Notes: generated from the letters alone by a model not told the origin. A DNA stretch of 64,000 nucleotides from Undaria pinnatifida (GCA_012845835.1 JABAKD010000012.1:5361344-5425343), one strand, 5' to 3'; shown: positions 1 through 11,443, numbered from the stretch's first letter. A program made the numbers and translations.

Positions 1-1329
1 GTCGAGAGGGGGGTTCAGGCTGGGGTGGGGGGGAGGGAAGGGGGGAGTGATTTGGGCTGTTGGGGGGAGACGTAACAGGTGGCATTTTCACAGATTTGAG
101 GGAGAATAGACCTATATGCCCAGGGACGGGTTGCGGCATCAACTGCTGTGACTAACCAAGGTGGATGCCATAGGAGGATGCGAGTAGGTATGGGGGGTGG
201 GAATGGGAACGGGGTTTCGGTTGTGCGCGTAGAGGGGGAAGACGGAGCTGAAGGAGAGATAGATAAGGTTGAAGGTTTAGTTTGAAGGGTGCGCATATTG
301 AAGGGGGAGCATAAATTCACCAGCCAAAGCCACAGCTATTACTTAAGCGCGATTTCTACCCGTATATCCGGTCTGGGACTGAATAGCCCGCCGTTCCAAG
401 AGGGGAGAGTGCTGTACGGCTTAGTCTTGGGGTAGATGATTGGTTAATCTTTTACCAGTACACCCCAACAGACCAATGCCGTGACCTAGTGCACATTACC
501 TTTAATGCGTTGTAAAAAGGAACTAAACCAACAGATGCGGCAGACTCATCGGGAAACTCGGGGGGGTAAGCTGATACCACGTGCAGCGCGAGAAGGTTGT
601 CGTTTAACCCATCTACATCTACACAGCCCCCCCTGCTGAGGGGAAGAGCGGCGGGGATAGGATTAAACGGACGCATTTTGGGACCTGGAGCGAGCAGAGA
701 ATGAGGAACCTAGGCGTAGAGCTTGTGCACAGCGTACAGACATACAGCCGGTGTGGTGGATAAACCGCTGATGATGACAGCGAGCCGTGATCCAGAGGCA
801 CACGTTTTAGAGTACCGTGAAGCAACTCTTCATCTTGGAGCTTCACGCTCTCTTCTTCTTATCGTTCATGTAGGTCCATAATGTTGGTTGCGCTGGTGAC
901 CCAGGGTGACCCGGGGTCCAGTGTTGTCGTGTAGATGAGCGTGGGGCTAGTCGAGGAGTAGTGGCGGAGTCAACAAAGAGTGATCAAGAGGGGGTGGTGC
1001 AGCCATCTCGGCAAGAAAACCGTGGATACGGGAAGGGCTAACGGTGATGGAAGGCAGGGAGTTCCAAGAAGAGTGGGGGTTGGAGAGGGGGCGGGTTGGG
1101 GATCGTGAATCGATGGTGCTAGGGCACATGCATGTTGTTTCTGAGAGCACGTACTGTACATGTCAGCGACGTTTGCTACGACGGAGGTAGCACGTCACGG
1201 CGAAGCTGTTTTTGACTCACGGGGCTGCCATGTCTAAGGGACCGGCACCCAATATCTTGTCAGAACTCAACCTTTATATAACACTATTGACTGCTGTGGC
1301 TACGGTAACTAGCGGAATAACTTTTGCGA
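1..1329. other. Gene-free stretch with a diverged SINE relic
   Basis: No convincing coding sequence. Positions about 358-470 are a diverged copy of the junction between two SINE units described at 8394-9047: the order of a tatccgg stretch, a cccgccgtt stretch, a gggagagtg stretch and a gcttag start is kept. The first 60 bases and 960-1100 are G-rich and open in several frames only because of composition. Confidence 0.5.
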
Positions 1330-1640
1330 GGCCTTTTTTTTGCAGTGGCTCTCAGTCACTCGCTCGAGTGACCCCTCCCTGTTCCTTTCCGGGGTCTTTA
1401 AAGCTTTTTCGTGCTGTTTTATTTCGGCGATACGAACCCGCTGTGGAAGGGTACGCTACTATTAAGAGCCTGCACAAAAAAAAAAAAAATCGCTCCCAAA
1501 GTACTCTTGTCCTTTGACGTAGAGGACCACACTCGTGCGAGCGACTCAAGCCCCAAAGAAGCAAAAAAGGGGGGTGTATTCCCCACCTACCGTGTACCTC
1601 CTTGGTCTACTCTTCGTGCTATACCGTGCCTAGGCGGTGG
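1330..1640 (+). repeat. Family C repeat, copy 1 (CTCGCGCGAG-type palindromes)
   Basis: Starts with a T-run and gcagtggc, then a GTCACTCGCTCGAGTGAC palindrome, ctgttcc, an aaagctttttcgtgctg block, and ends with a second CACTCGTGCGAGCGACT palindrome near 1530 and a GGGGGGTGTA..CCCCACCTACCGTGTA block. The same order recurs at 3340, 9945 and 29575, so it is one dispersed family. No protein is implied. Confidence 0.6.
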
Positions 1641-2167
1641 GGTTGATTACTGCGGGGTTGCACATCTTCGTTCTCTCTACGTCAGCTTTTCGGGTGGGGC
1701 ATAGAGCTCCTCAAGAGAAAATCTGAAAAAAAATAAAATGCAACACCTCCCCCCGTGGCGATTAACGCGACTGGTAGACAGGCACGCGCGCCATTTTTTT
1801 TTCTGAATATCGATCACCTTAAGGAGCGCCATGATACTCCATCCAAAACACGATATAATAACTCGGAAAAATAATAAACAAACAAATAAATAAATAAATA
1901 AATGCTATCCGACCGACGAAGAAATCCAACATGGCCTAGGTACTGTTGGGGGCACACGACGAAAACCTATTGCGAAACAAAAAAAAAACCGACGAATTCG
2001 GGCTAAGGAGACACGTTCTTGAGAACAACAACAACAACAACACACACAGCCAAAAATGTACTTCCTCCTATCGTAACACGCGTCAAGCGCGCGTTCGGTA
2101 ATGCCCGTGGAGGACCGATTCAACGATAGACCCCCGCCCGAGGCTACAAATAACATATGACATACCC
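1641..2167. other. Gene-free stretch
   Basis: Homopolymer runs, an (AATA)n run near 1880-1905 and an (AAC)n run near 2028-2044. No coding signal or recognised repeat was found. Confidence 0.5.
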
Positions 2168-2637
2168 GACGCGTGCTGCGATAAAGGTATTAAGGTACAC
2201 CTCTTTTTGGCTGAAATGTTTTCTGAATGACGGGACAGCTTAACCCAAGATCGTCGGGAATAGAGGTATTAAGGCATACCTTTTTTTGGCGAAAATTGTT
2301 TCTGAATGACGGGGGCTCCTTAACCCTCAAAATCGTCGGAAGTACGCCATATTAAGGTATACCGTTTATTGGCTGAAATGGTTCCTGAATGACGGGGGCT
2401 CCTTAACCCTCAAAATCGTCGGAAATTGAGTAGTACATCTTTTTTTTACAGGGAGATTCTCGTCGTGTACCCTAGGGTCCATGGGATTTTTCATCCGGTA
2501 TCATCCATAGCAGTTTTATTTTTTCACAAAAAATCTAATCAGCCTTTGGGTTAAGAAGGACATGTCTTAAAGCTCCCAAAAATGAGGAGAACCTCAGAAA
2601 ATTAGTGGTGTATAGCACCTCTATCGTAGCGCGCGTC
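2168..2637 (+). mobile_element. Family A MITE, copy with internal triplication
   Basis: Terminal inverted repeats of about 21 bp (GACGCGTGCTGCGATAAAGG.. on the left; the reverse complement of the right end reads GACGCGCGCTACGATAGAGG..). Inside, a unit of about 82 bp (attaagg-tatacc-ttttttggctgaaatgg-ttctgaatgacggg-cttaaccc-atcgtcgg) is present three times from about 2189 to 2430. It is followed by a single-copy part with a catgggatttttcatccgg block and a gcagttttatttt block. No transposase is encoded; related copies lie at 7771, 29032, 30608 and 62312. Confidence 0.75.
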
Positions 2638-3339
2638 TTTGTACCCACATTTTCCCTGTCGTGTTTTGACCACTCGCACCACTGACTCTTAATATATAAA
2701 AGTATATTATTTTATTTTCACACACATCTACTTTCCAGCTTCTGGACAAGCCGCGTGGTCACAGGTGTCGTCCCTTCTCCCCCCCGGTTCTTGGCTTTAA
2801 TTTTTATCGCGCACAGGGTTCTTCAGCGATCCCACTCACTGCTCGTCGATTTTTCATCGAGTGTTGCTCACTCACGCTCTCGCGCTTTCCGCAAGCCAAT
2901 TTTTGCACAAGAAAAAGCCCCCACGAATTTATACGAGTGTGCACTCGGGGGGATTCGAGCTCACGAAACTGACCTATACCGGGCATCGAGGATAACCTGA
3001 TGTACACCACCGGGACGACCGGCACTCTCTAGCATACCTCACTGACGAAAAGACTGGAGGCGCTTTTTTCTTGCGCAACGTCAGCTCACCATTCCATCGC
3101 GGATTCTTATTGCAAAAAGTAATACAGCACGAAAGCGTTTGAGACCGCAAAAAAAGGCACAACAGCAGCAGGAGGGTCATTCCCGCGAGTGACCCCCGAG
3201 TCACCGCAAAAAACAAATGCCCCAAAAATGATCCCCCGGCTATCCACCGTGTAGCCTTGTCCCCGCCCCCCCCCCCAAAAAAAAAAGGAATCGGTGGTTT
3301 TCTTTAGCACGGTCCAATGGTACGGTAAGGGGTTTGGTC
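2638..3339. other. Gene-free stretch
   Basis: No gene seen. Position 2880-2960 (tttccgcaagccaattttt..) recurs in similar form, same strand, around 3350-3420 of the 33-kb region (33345-33420), so it is part of a further dispersed repeat. Poly-C at 3265-3280. Confidence 0.4.
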
Positions 3340-3640
3340 CCTTTTTAAGGGCCTTTTTTTTGCAGTGGTGGCTGGGGGTCACTCGCGCGAGTAACCCCCC
3401 CCCCCCCCCCCCCTATTCCCGAGCGGTCTGAAGCTTTCACGCTGCTGCTGCTTTGCAAGTTTTGCTGCATGAGTCCCACACAGTTGAATGGTAGGCTATA
3501 CGCTTGCGCCGAACGAAATCGTTTAAACATGGAAGTCGTCGGGGTGAGAGGTGCAGAGTCACTCGTGCGAGCGGCTTAGACCATCGGAAGTGGTGGAAAT
3601 GGAGGGTACCCGAGGTCCTACCCTATCGTAGCCTTGATCC
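3340..3640 (+). repeat. Family C repeat, copy 2
   Basis: Same order as copy 1: gggccttttttttgcagtgg, a GTCACTCGCGCGAGTAAC palindrome, a 20-nt C run, a gctttcacgctgctgct block, a second GAGTCACTCGTGCGAGCGGCT palindrome at about 3556, then ggtggaaatggagggtaccc. Ends are not precise. Confidence 0.6.
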
Positions 3641-3654
3641 AAACGAACGTTTCG

Positions 3655-3875
3655 TGGGCTGCTCGACACGAGGAAGGATGCTATGATGACACAAAACATC
3701 TTCATGCGTCTGCTTGTTTATTCAAAGGACCATCGAACGATGGCGTCGGGGGGGGGGTGGCAAGGAAAGCACCGCAATTCAGGAGATACCGTGGCGGGGA
3801 GCTGGTCTCAAAATCGGCGATTTCGTTGAAAAAAAGTTGCGGGGGGGACTATGTACACCCTAGAACGACTCGGAG
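3655..3875 (+). mobile_element. Family D MITE, partial copy
   Basis: Contains the family-D interior: gctcgacacgaggaaggatgc, the catcgaacgatggcgtcgggg block, caggagatacc, ggcgatttcgtt and a G-run before a tagaacg end. The left terminal repeat is not recognisable. Full copies are at 36866, 41329 and 63203. Confidence 0.6.
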
Positions 3876-5480
3876 GGGTTTCGATGTCTAACGCCTGTGC
3901 AGAAGGGGGGTGGGTGCGGTGTTCTCGCGGGTGGCGGCAGCTGCTAATCACGGCGGGGTGGGGGTGTACTAATCACGGCAGCACATCTGGCATGAAACAA
4001 ACGGAAATGAGAAGCCCAGGTTGAGATCGACAGGAGAACAAGAAAGCCACACAGGGAGATATTATACTGTGTCAAAGATAGTGTGCAATGCACTCTTGTT
4101 CAAATCTGAAGACCAGCCTGACTTGGTGTTCCTCTTGCTTCGTATTAGGTGTCCTGTACGGTATCGTGCGTGACCGTAGCCTGTCAGACCATAGGCCCTC
4201 TCGCATCTCTACAATGTCGGCGTCGGGTTTACACCGACCAAGCAGACATTGCCTGCATCTAGCGCGAAGCGCGGTGAGGTGTTCGGCGAGTCGCATGAAG
4301 GGGGGGGGGGGGCGCGGGGGTCAGTGACGGTATCGCCTGAAAGGAGGCATGGCGACGATCGCAGAAGAAGAGATAAGCAGCGAGAGATGGAGGGGGAGAC
4401 GGGCAGGGGCAGGGGGAGAGGAATGACGGGAGGACGGAGGGAGAGGGGGGCGAGGGACGGAGGGGGAAAGGGGTGAGGAAAAGGGAGGGGGGGGTACTGT
4501 TGCTTGCCTTTTCGTCATTTGAGCATTGACCACGCATCCCTTTCGAGACGGAGCACCGTTCCTACTCCTAATAGAGACACCTCCAACATTTGGGCGCTCA
4601 TTACGCTTCTTCCATATACTACATAAAGATGTTTGCTCACCTTATCCCCTTCCTGTTTCGCCGTCTGTGGCCACCATATATCTCCTAGGATAGCGATCGT
4701 TTTTTCGCGATTCTCTAGTCTACCAAAGGCCATAGAGAGGAGGGGGGAGGAAGGGGGGGAAGGGGGAAAGGGGGGGGCGAGGGGGGCGGGGGGAGAAATT
4801 GGCGGAACGGGGATAGGGGAGGCGAGGGGGCCGGGGGGGAAGCGAATGGGCGGAGGAGGGGGGGTAGGTGGGGATGGGATGGGGGAGGGACGGGGAAGGG
4901 GGAGGAGGCTGGTCCCAGAAGAAATTGGCATGCATTCCGGAAGGATAGAGGGGGGGCGATCAAGCTGGTGGAGGGAGGGTCAAGTCATGCAGTTATTCAA
5001 AGGGAAGGGCGATGGGCGGCAATTTGGTTTGTTCATGATACCTTGAGGTCAAACACGGAGGACCTCGTCTGGCCCTTCGGGAATCCTACTAGCCCGGGGA
5101 GACTGCGGGGATACAACGGGCAGCTATGCATGACAAGAAGCAAGGTGGGCGAGGGGAAGAGAAGGGGAGGCGGGGTAAATGGCAAGCAGATAAGCAGCAC
5201 ATTCATCCGCAAAAATGTGGAGAGAAGAGAGAGGAGCAGGAGTCGGAGAAACAAACGACGTCTTGATCGGAGTGTAGGCCTTATTTGTGGACGGTTGCAG
5301 CTTACGCAGTGCAGTCGCGTTTTGGGCGGACGCAAATGTGGAGAGGGGCTCGGGGCGCGGGGAGCTGGGATACATACATACATACACCCGCCTACCCGTT
5401 CCTCTCGGGAATAGACGTTATTATATAGTGCGACTACTCCTAAAGCGCGCATGGTTGTACATTGTGAGGCGCAATTACAG
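3876..5480. other. Purine (G-rich) low-complexity region without gene
   Basis: 4298-4500 and 4735-4920 are long G-rich purine tracts of agggg and ggagg type, which keep several frames open on both strands. 5370-5384 is a short (CATA)n run. The glycine/arginine-rich plus-strand and proline-rich minus-strand frames here are compositional; no start context, domain or splice signal supports a gene. Confidence 0.6.
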
Positions 5481-5879
5481 TACCGGCCCCTTGGTAAGAA
5501 ACCGAGATATCGGTTTTAGGTTATATTTCTCACGAGAAAAGGGGTGTGTCCTACGTTAACTTTGGCGTAAAACAGCAGTCAGATTCCTTAGTAATTTCCC
5601 GAAAAAAAATGTAGGTTAAGTTTCCTGTGGGACTCTTTCCCATGTTTTGAGATAGGGCCGGTATTTGCACACCAGGTATGCCTCGGTATCGTTTGTCCGC
5701 GTGGTGCGCGAAAACACGAATGCAACACAATGCTGGGTGCAAAAGGGGGGCGCACCATTTTTTTCTGCCCAGTCTCCTTTTTTTAGCTCACTTTTTGAGG
5801 AGCTCTATACGTACGCAGCTCCCAAAAAAACTGATTTTGAGAAAACTGAATTTGCGACACGATTGATCAATCTCTCCCG

Positions 5880-6300
5880 TCATCCCACGGTAAGGGTTGC
5901 AGTTGTTGGATTAACTAATAGTATAGACGAGGCATCCCACGGTAAGGGTTGCAGCGGAAAGTCCCTGAGTTCCGCTCCTCACATTATGAGGAAGTCAATA
6001 TCTCACCCCCCATAATAAACGACTTCGAAGGCATTCGTTTCGCACAACCCGACCAAGCTTCTATGACCCTTAGTCATGAAATATAATGTTCTCTCGTGAA
6101 ATTACTTCATTGACTTCCTGCAGTTCCTCACATGAGGAACTCAATCGCCCAGGAACTTTTTTGGCCCAACCACCGCAACCCGTATCGTGGGACGAGGGCA
6201 TGCAGTGGTTGGATTAACTAATAATGTACCTGTTGTCCGATTGAGCTCCTCAGGCGAGGAACTACGGGTTAGTCATTTTAGTCAAGTAATTTCACGAGTA
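5880..6300. mobile_element. Family G element cluster (CATCCCACGG ends)
   Basis: Two copies of a catcccacggtaagggttgc end occur at about 5880 and 5934, with agttcctcac/atgaggaact pairs, the sequence aatgccttcgaagtc in inverse form at about 6020, and a cgtgggacgagggcatgcagtgg end. The same blocks recur at 9130-9530 and 35860-36090, there ending in ctgcaaccctcccgtgggat, which is the inverse of the left end. This fits a terminal-inverted-repeat element, here rearranged. Confidence 0.5.
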
Positions 6301-6316
6301 CATATACATTTTTTTA

Positions 6317-7727
6317 CACCTAAGAACTGGGTTGCATACTACATGTAACATCAAGCCTTCTAGAAAAATAAACATTACCAGGCGGGTGATATAAAGTGGT
6401 GTCTTCTTGCTGCAACCGTCAGATTCGTCCCCTTCAAGGGTTGATAGTTTCCGCGCACATATTGAAATGCTCGCCCCCCGCCCCCGCCCCCCCGATCCCT
6501 CTTGTTTAAACGCACCACCTGAAATCAAAATCTGCCAGAGTAGCAAACACTACTGGCCAGCTGATATCATCTCATTATCCATCTAGCCAACCATGCCGTA
6601 GCTCCAACTCATGTCCGCCCCCCCCGCCCCCCCCCGCCCCCCCCCTTTGTTCCCCGCCCAGTTCGTTCAAACGTCCCACTTACAATCAAAATCGGCCAGA
6701 GTAATAAACACTTCTAAGCAATTGATATCACGTCATTATCTTTCTAGCCATCCATGTCGTAGCTTTCATTAATCCCCCCTCCCCCCCACCTTCCCCACAC
6801 CCCGCACGATCGCCTAGACCCAGCACCGCGCGTATAGCAAGCCCCTACATATATGTTTAATACGCGCGATCGGAGGATTACACACAATGTTGCGAACATC
6901 AGTGTCGACCAAATCCGTGATTTTAATATTATATGTGACCTAAACCTCTTGAAATCCCCTCTCCCCCCCCCCCCCGCCCCTTCCTTCTTTTTTATTTTCA
7001 TTTTTACTTTTTTCCTCGCTTTTTCTTGCTTAAACGCCCCACCTACAATCGAAACCCCGCCAGAGTAATAAACACTTCCACGCCCTGGATATCGCCTCGA
7101 CATCGTTTCAGAGCCGTCCATGCCGCTGCTGCGATTCCCACCCACCCCCGCCCCCAACGCCCCCTCCTTCCCCACCACCCGCACCATCGCCTAGACCTAG
7201 CACCACGCGTATAATAGCAAACCCCTACATCTATGCGACCTAACGCCCTCCCCCCCCGCCCCCGGCCCCCCCCCGCCACATTCCCCCCCCCTCCCCCACA
7301 AGAAATATTTATAGTTTACACGCACAAATTGACCTGCCCCACCCGTCCCCTCCCCCCCCCTCCCCCCCTCCCTCCCCCCTTTTGATCAAAATCAGGCCCC
7401 CACGTCCTTAAAAACTCCGCCCTCCCCTCACCGGATATTCGACTTACAGGATTCACTTGATAAACTGATGCATTTCCTTCCACAGCTGTCAGATTTTGTC
7501 CCCCTCAGAAACGGGTTTTATAGTTTCCGCGCACAGACTGCCTAACATCACCCTGTTGACCCTGATAGCTACACTGTAGTTGCAAGGGGAGTCGCCGACC
7601 TATATCTTTAATGAGGACACACATCCCGTAATACGCGCGATCGTAGTATCACACACAGCTTGCAAAGATGAGTTTCGACAAATATTCCATCTCACAGCTG
7701 GAGTGTATTTTTATTTTTATAATATAC
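6317..7727 (+). repeat. Composite C-rich repeat, related to 25168-27640
   Basis: From cacctaagaactgggttgc to the family-H end this segment matches, in two pieces, 25168-25762 and 26855-27634. Internally it has three diverged units of about 200 bp. Each runs taaacgccccacctacaatc, gccagagtaataaacact, gatatc..ttatc, gccatccatgccgtagct, and ends in a C-rich tract. No protein is supported. Confidence 0.7.
7577..7727 (-). repeat. Family H repeat (cagctgtgagatcgaagat)
   Basis: Reads, in reverse, tccagctgtgagat..tcgtcgaaactcatctttgc, aagctgtgtgtgatac, a cgcgcgtatta block and ggtcggcgactcccc. The same about 140-bp sequence occurs at 25763-25905, 27495-27634, 28756-28900 and 41063-41201, and as a short piece in GAPDH intron 1. 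Confidence 0.7.
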
Positions 7728-7770
7728 ATTTGTGTATGACTAAGGCATAGAAGCTTGTGTGGTCGGCTTG

Positions 7771-9124
7771 GGCGAACTAGATAGAGGCAAACCTTTTTTT
7801 GGCGAAAATGGTTTCTGAATGACGGGGCTCCTTAACCCTCAAAATCGTCGGAAATAGATATATTAAGGTATACCTTTTTTTGGCTGAAATGGTTTCTGAA
7901 TGACGGGGCTCCTGAACCTTCAAAATCGTTGAAAATAGAGGTATTAAGGTATACCTTTTTTTGGCTGAAATGGTTTCTGAATGACGGGGGGGGGCTCCTG
8001 AACCTTCAAAATCGTCGAAAATAGAGGTATTAAGGTATACCTTTATTTGGCTGAAATGGTTTCTGAATGACGGGGGGGGCTCCTTAACCCTCAAAATCGT
8101 CGGAAATAGAGGTGTTAAGGTATACCTTTTTTTGTCTGAAATGGTTTCTGAATGACGGGGGCTCCTTAACCCTCAAAATCATCGGAAGTACGCCATATTA
8201 AGGCATACCGTTTTTTGGCGAAAATGGTTTCTGAATGACGGGGGCTCCTCAACCCTCAATAATCGTCGGAAATTAGTCATTAAAAAAAAAATGCATGATT
8301 TTGTCTCTCGTCGGGTACCTAGGCCCCATGCGATTTTTCATCCGGCGTGCATCGTGGCAGTTTTATTTTTCTCCAAAATCGTTTTTTGGGAGATGTTACA
8401 AGTCTTAGTTTGGGTAAGCTATTGGTTAACCTTGTGCAAGTGGTCAAACGGACTAATACCCCTCTAAAGTCCTTGACAAATGGCGTCGTCGACATACCAT
8501 GGGTTTTTGGGTCGTGGGTTTGATCCCCACCATCCACAATAAAAAACTTTTCAGATTTTCCCCATGTCGAACTTGAAAAATACTCTCCCTGGTATCCCCA
8601 GGAAATAAAACGGCTTGGATATTGACGGAGGTCCGCCGTGTATCCGGCCGACCTGCTATCCCGCCGTTTCAGGGGGGGAGAGTGTTATAAGGCTTAGTTT
8701 GGGTAAGCTATTGGTTAACCTTGTGCAAGTGGTCAAACGGACTAATACCCCTCTAAAGTCCTTAACAAATGGCGTCGTCGACAGACCATGGGTTTTTGGG
8801 TCTTGGGTTCGATCCCCACCATCCACAATAAAAAAACTTTTCAGATTTTCCCCATGTCGAACTTGATAAATACTCTCCCTGGTATCCCCAGGAAATTGGA
8901 TATGGAAAAGTCCGCCGGTATATCTGGCCGACCTGCTATCCCGCCGTTTCAGGGGGGGAGAGTGTTACAAGGCTTAGTTTGGGTAAGCTATTGGTTAACC
9001 TTGTGCAAGTGGTCAAACGGACTAATACCCCTCTAAAGTCCTTAACAGAGAGGTCTTGAGCTCCTAAATTGAAAATCCTCGGGAAAAAAGGTGTGGTGCA
9101 CCTCTATCATGTGTAGCACGCGTC
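7771..9124 (+). mobile_element. Family A MITE split by a SINE array
   Basis: Left half 7771-8393 has the family-A unit of about 82 bp amplified to six tandem copies (about 7785-8275) and then the gatttttcatccgg and gcagttttatttttctcc blocks. The right end (ggtcttgagctcc..gtggtgcacctctatc..gcacgcgtc) resumes at about 9048 and stops at 9124. Between them lie two and a partial SINE units. Joining the two halves gives the order seen in the uninterrupted copy at 62312-62591, so the SINE came in later. The left terminal repeat is diverged. Confidence 0.75.
8394..9047 (+). mobile_element. Tandem array of a tRNA-derived SINE
   Basis: Three head-to-tail units start at 8394, 8683 and 8963 (289, 280 and 85 bp; the last is truncated). 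Each has an RNA polymerase III A-box-like stretch (aagtggtcaaacgg) and about 70 bp later a B box (ggttcgatcccc). In unit 1 the T-arm is a perfect 5-bp stem GTGGG/CCCAC around a 7-nt loop. A ttgtgca/tccacaa pair gives 6 of 7 acceptor-stem pairs. The anticodon arm is not preserved, so this is a SINE and not a tRNA gene. The tail carries ctctccctggtatccccagg and ends in a G-run. Confidence 0.75.
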
Positions 9125-9127
9125 GCC

Positions 9128-9530
9128 TTCCAAGACATGTAGTATCGGGGGTGAGATATTGAGCTCCTCATACGTGAGAGGAGCTCAGGTATACTGATGG
9201 TTGATGCTGCACCCCTCCCGCGGGATGTCTCTTATTAATAGCCCTTAAACAGAAAAGGATACCTCATTAATAAGAAAGAGCTTCGTAAGGAGGCCAGGTT
9301 GATATTTACAGGAATGTAAGATACCTGGAGCCGTTCTGAATTAAGTTAAGTGTAAAACGCATCATTTCCCTACAAAAGTATCTGTGCGAACGAATGCCTT
9401 CGAAGTCATGTAGTATCGGGGGTGAGATATTGAGCTCCTAATATTACATACAAGTATTATGTGAGAGGAGCTCAGGTATACTGATGCTGGACCCCTCCCG
9501 TGGGAAGATGGCTGAAAAAAAAAAAACATT
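9128..9530 (+). mobile_element. Family G element, two related ends
   Basis: The block catgtagtatcgggggtgag, atattgagctcctcat, gaggagctcaggtatactg, acccctcccgcggga occurs at 9134-9230 and again at 9400-9505 with a longer stem loop around ttacatacaagtattatgtg. They look like two ends or two copies of family G. Confidence 0.5.
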
Positions 9531-9944
9531 TTTTTAGGCCTCCAGGTCTATAATATAATACATGCGCAGCAACCCAAAAACTGATTCTAAGATAAAAACC
9601 GCAAGTAAGTGCACAACGCGCGCGATGAAATCTCGTGTTTTTGTATCTCTCTTAGATATCTAGGTAGGTATAAAATAAATGACGAAAAACATGCTAAAAC
9701 GAAGAAGAAACTCAGTGACTCATATTCCAGCTACAGTAGGGGGCCCTTTATAGTGCCGGGTAGTGTCCTGAGAAAAAACCGGCACTATACCGGGCACCGG
9801 TACTCTGCAGAATAGTTCCTCAACAGTGCCGGTGCGGCACTATTGAGGCTTCGACTATCCCTCGTAATGATAGCAAGCTGAGGAGGGCCGAAATCCAGGA
9901 AATATTTTTTCGCGACCAAAGCTACGGTAGAGGGGGTGGATTAC
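9531..9944. other. Gene-free stretch
   Basis: A short hairpin-forming part at 9740-9830 (gccgg-cactat pairs) is visible. No gene signal. Confidence 0.4.
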
Positions 9945-10225
9945 CCCCTTTTGGCCACTTTTGGCCACTCTGTTTTCAGCGGTTCGGGGTCACACACGCG
10001 AGTGACCCACCCCCCTGTTCCGTGCTGCTGTTTAAATTCTTCGACACAAATGAATCCTTAACGGGATGGTTATCGATACGTTTGCGCCAACAAACCACCC
10101 TATCGCACGCATTTCGGTCAGAGCGAGATACAGAGTCTCTCGCGCGACTGGCTTATACCGAGGTTGTGGTGGAAAAAAATTAAGGAGGGGGGTTACCCCC
10201 TACACCGTGTAGCCTTGCTCTCGGC
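9945..10225 (+). repeat. Family C repeat, copy 3
   Basis: Palindromes GTCACACACGCGAGTGAC (about 9989) and GAGTCTCTCGCGCGACTGGCT (about 10132) in the family-C spacing, followed by ggtggaaaaaaattaagg and ggttaccccctacaccgtgt, the same end seen at 1600. Confidence 0.55.
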
Positions 10226-10468
10226 GAGCCTAAAAAACGTGCTTGCTTGCTGCTACTCGAGTTACTACCTCTGGTGTACGAACAGGGGGCGTCATGTAAT
10301 GTTAAGTACTACGGAGTATTTAGCACCAAGATGTTGGAGTCATCGCACGTCGTTAGGGGTCTGCAGCCATCTCACGGTAGGTAGGGGCGCACAGCGAAAG
10401 TTTCTTGGACATCCTGCGAATAACATGAGAAACTTCGATACACCCCAGCACCCCGAAACATGGCTTCG

Positions 10469-10735
10469 AAGGCGTTATTGCTATTCCTTCCCGCAGCCCG
10501 ACCGGGGCACACTTCTACGAATGTATGCGCTGCGAGTGAGTGTAGTACTAAAAAACGTCAGTGTTATATTCCTTCCCGCAGCCCGACCGGGGCACACTTC
10601 TACGTATGTATGCGCTGCGAGTGAGTGTAGTCCTAAAAAACGTCATTGTTATATTCCTTCCCGCAGCCCGAACGGGGCACACTTCTACGTATGTATGCGC
10701 TGCGAGTGAATGTAGTCCTAAAAAAAAATGTACTT
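10469..10735 (+). repeat. 85-bp tandem repeat, three copies
   Basis: The anchor ccttcccgcagcccg starts at 10486, 10571 and 10656, giving an exact 85-bp period with few substitutions. Each unit ends gcgctgcgagtgagtgtagt. The long open frame across it is a by-product of the repeat. Confidence 0.85.
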
Positions 10736-10929
10736 AATGTATACCTGTAATAGCGTGAGACTATAATCGGTAGTTCCTCGCTTTTGAGGAGCTTTTCAAC
10801 AAGACCGGCCAGCCAGAGAGACGTTTGGCTCAAAAAGTCCAACCCCTTACTACGACCACCAACGTGTGGAAAGGGGTTGCGATGACGTTTTTGACGGCGG
10901 GCGATCCGAAAATAGAGACCTCAGTTAGT

Positions 10930-10990
10930 TAGTTTACTATTATTATTACTATTATTGTTGTTGTTGTTGTTGTTGTTGTTATTATAAAAA
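10930..10990 (+). repeat. Trinucleotide microsatellite (TTA)n (TTG)n
   Basis: attattattactattattg followed by eight TTG units, directly abutting a family-H fragment (about 10990-11065, tacactccagctgtgagatc). Such TA-rich stretches flank several family-H copies. Confidence 0.8.
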
Positions 10991-11307
10991 ATGAAAATAC
11001 ACTCCAGCTGTGAGATCGAAGATTTCGTCGAAACTCATCTTTGCAAGCTGTGTGTGATACTCCGATGTTATTATTATGATGGACTAGTAGCGAGGGGGGC
11101 AGTGCGTCCATGGCTCTTATTATGTCAAAAACTATGCTATACCATACCCCCCTTTTGATTAGTTCGTACTATGATGTACGCAAGCACAAGCATATGACAG
11201 TGTGTACGCGTACAATTATCATGAGAGTCTTCTAGGGGTAGTGCGCAGATAGATGGCTTGTGTATCTACCATACATACCCTTTTTATTAATAGTTTACTG
11301 TGTTGAT

Positions 11308-11395
11308 GTTGAGGAATTAGTGGGGTATTAAGTCCGTTTGACCACTTACTTGCAAAAGGTTAACCCATAGCTTACCCAAACTAGGCCTTATAACA
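11308..11395 (-). mobile_element. SINE fragment, minus strand
   Basis: In reverse it reads tgttataaggcctagtttgg, gtaagctatgggttaacc, agtggtcaaacggact, the 5' part of the SINE at 8394 including the A box. The B box half is absent. Confidence 0.65.
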
Positions 11396-11443
11396 TTGAT
11401 GATATGTATCATGCACAGTTAGTGTGAAGGCATACATGTACTA

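Noticed and set aside
7777-8094. Repetitive minus-strand frame
   Set aside because: It is the translation of the 82-bp tandem unit in the family-A MITE.
7785-8275. Regular repeats considered as a CRISPR array
   Set aside because: Units are contiguous with no unique spacers, and the genome is eukaryotic.
8728-8833. tRNA gene from A and B boxes
   Set aside because: The anticodon arm does not fold and the unit is repeated with a long tail; it is a SINE.
10164-10709. 181-codon plus-strand frame
   Set aside because: Half of it is the 85-bp tandem repeat and the rest is a family-C repeat.
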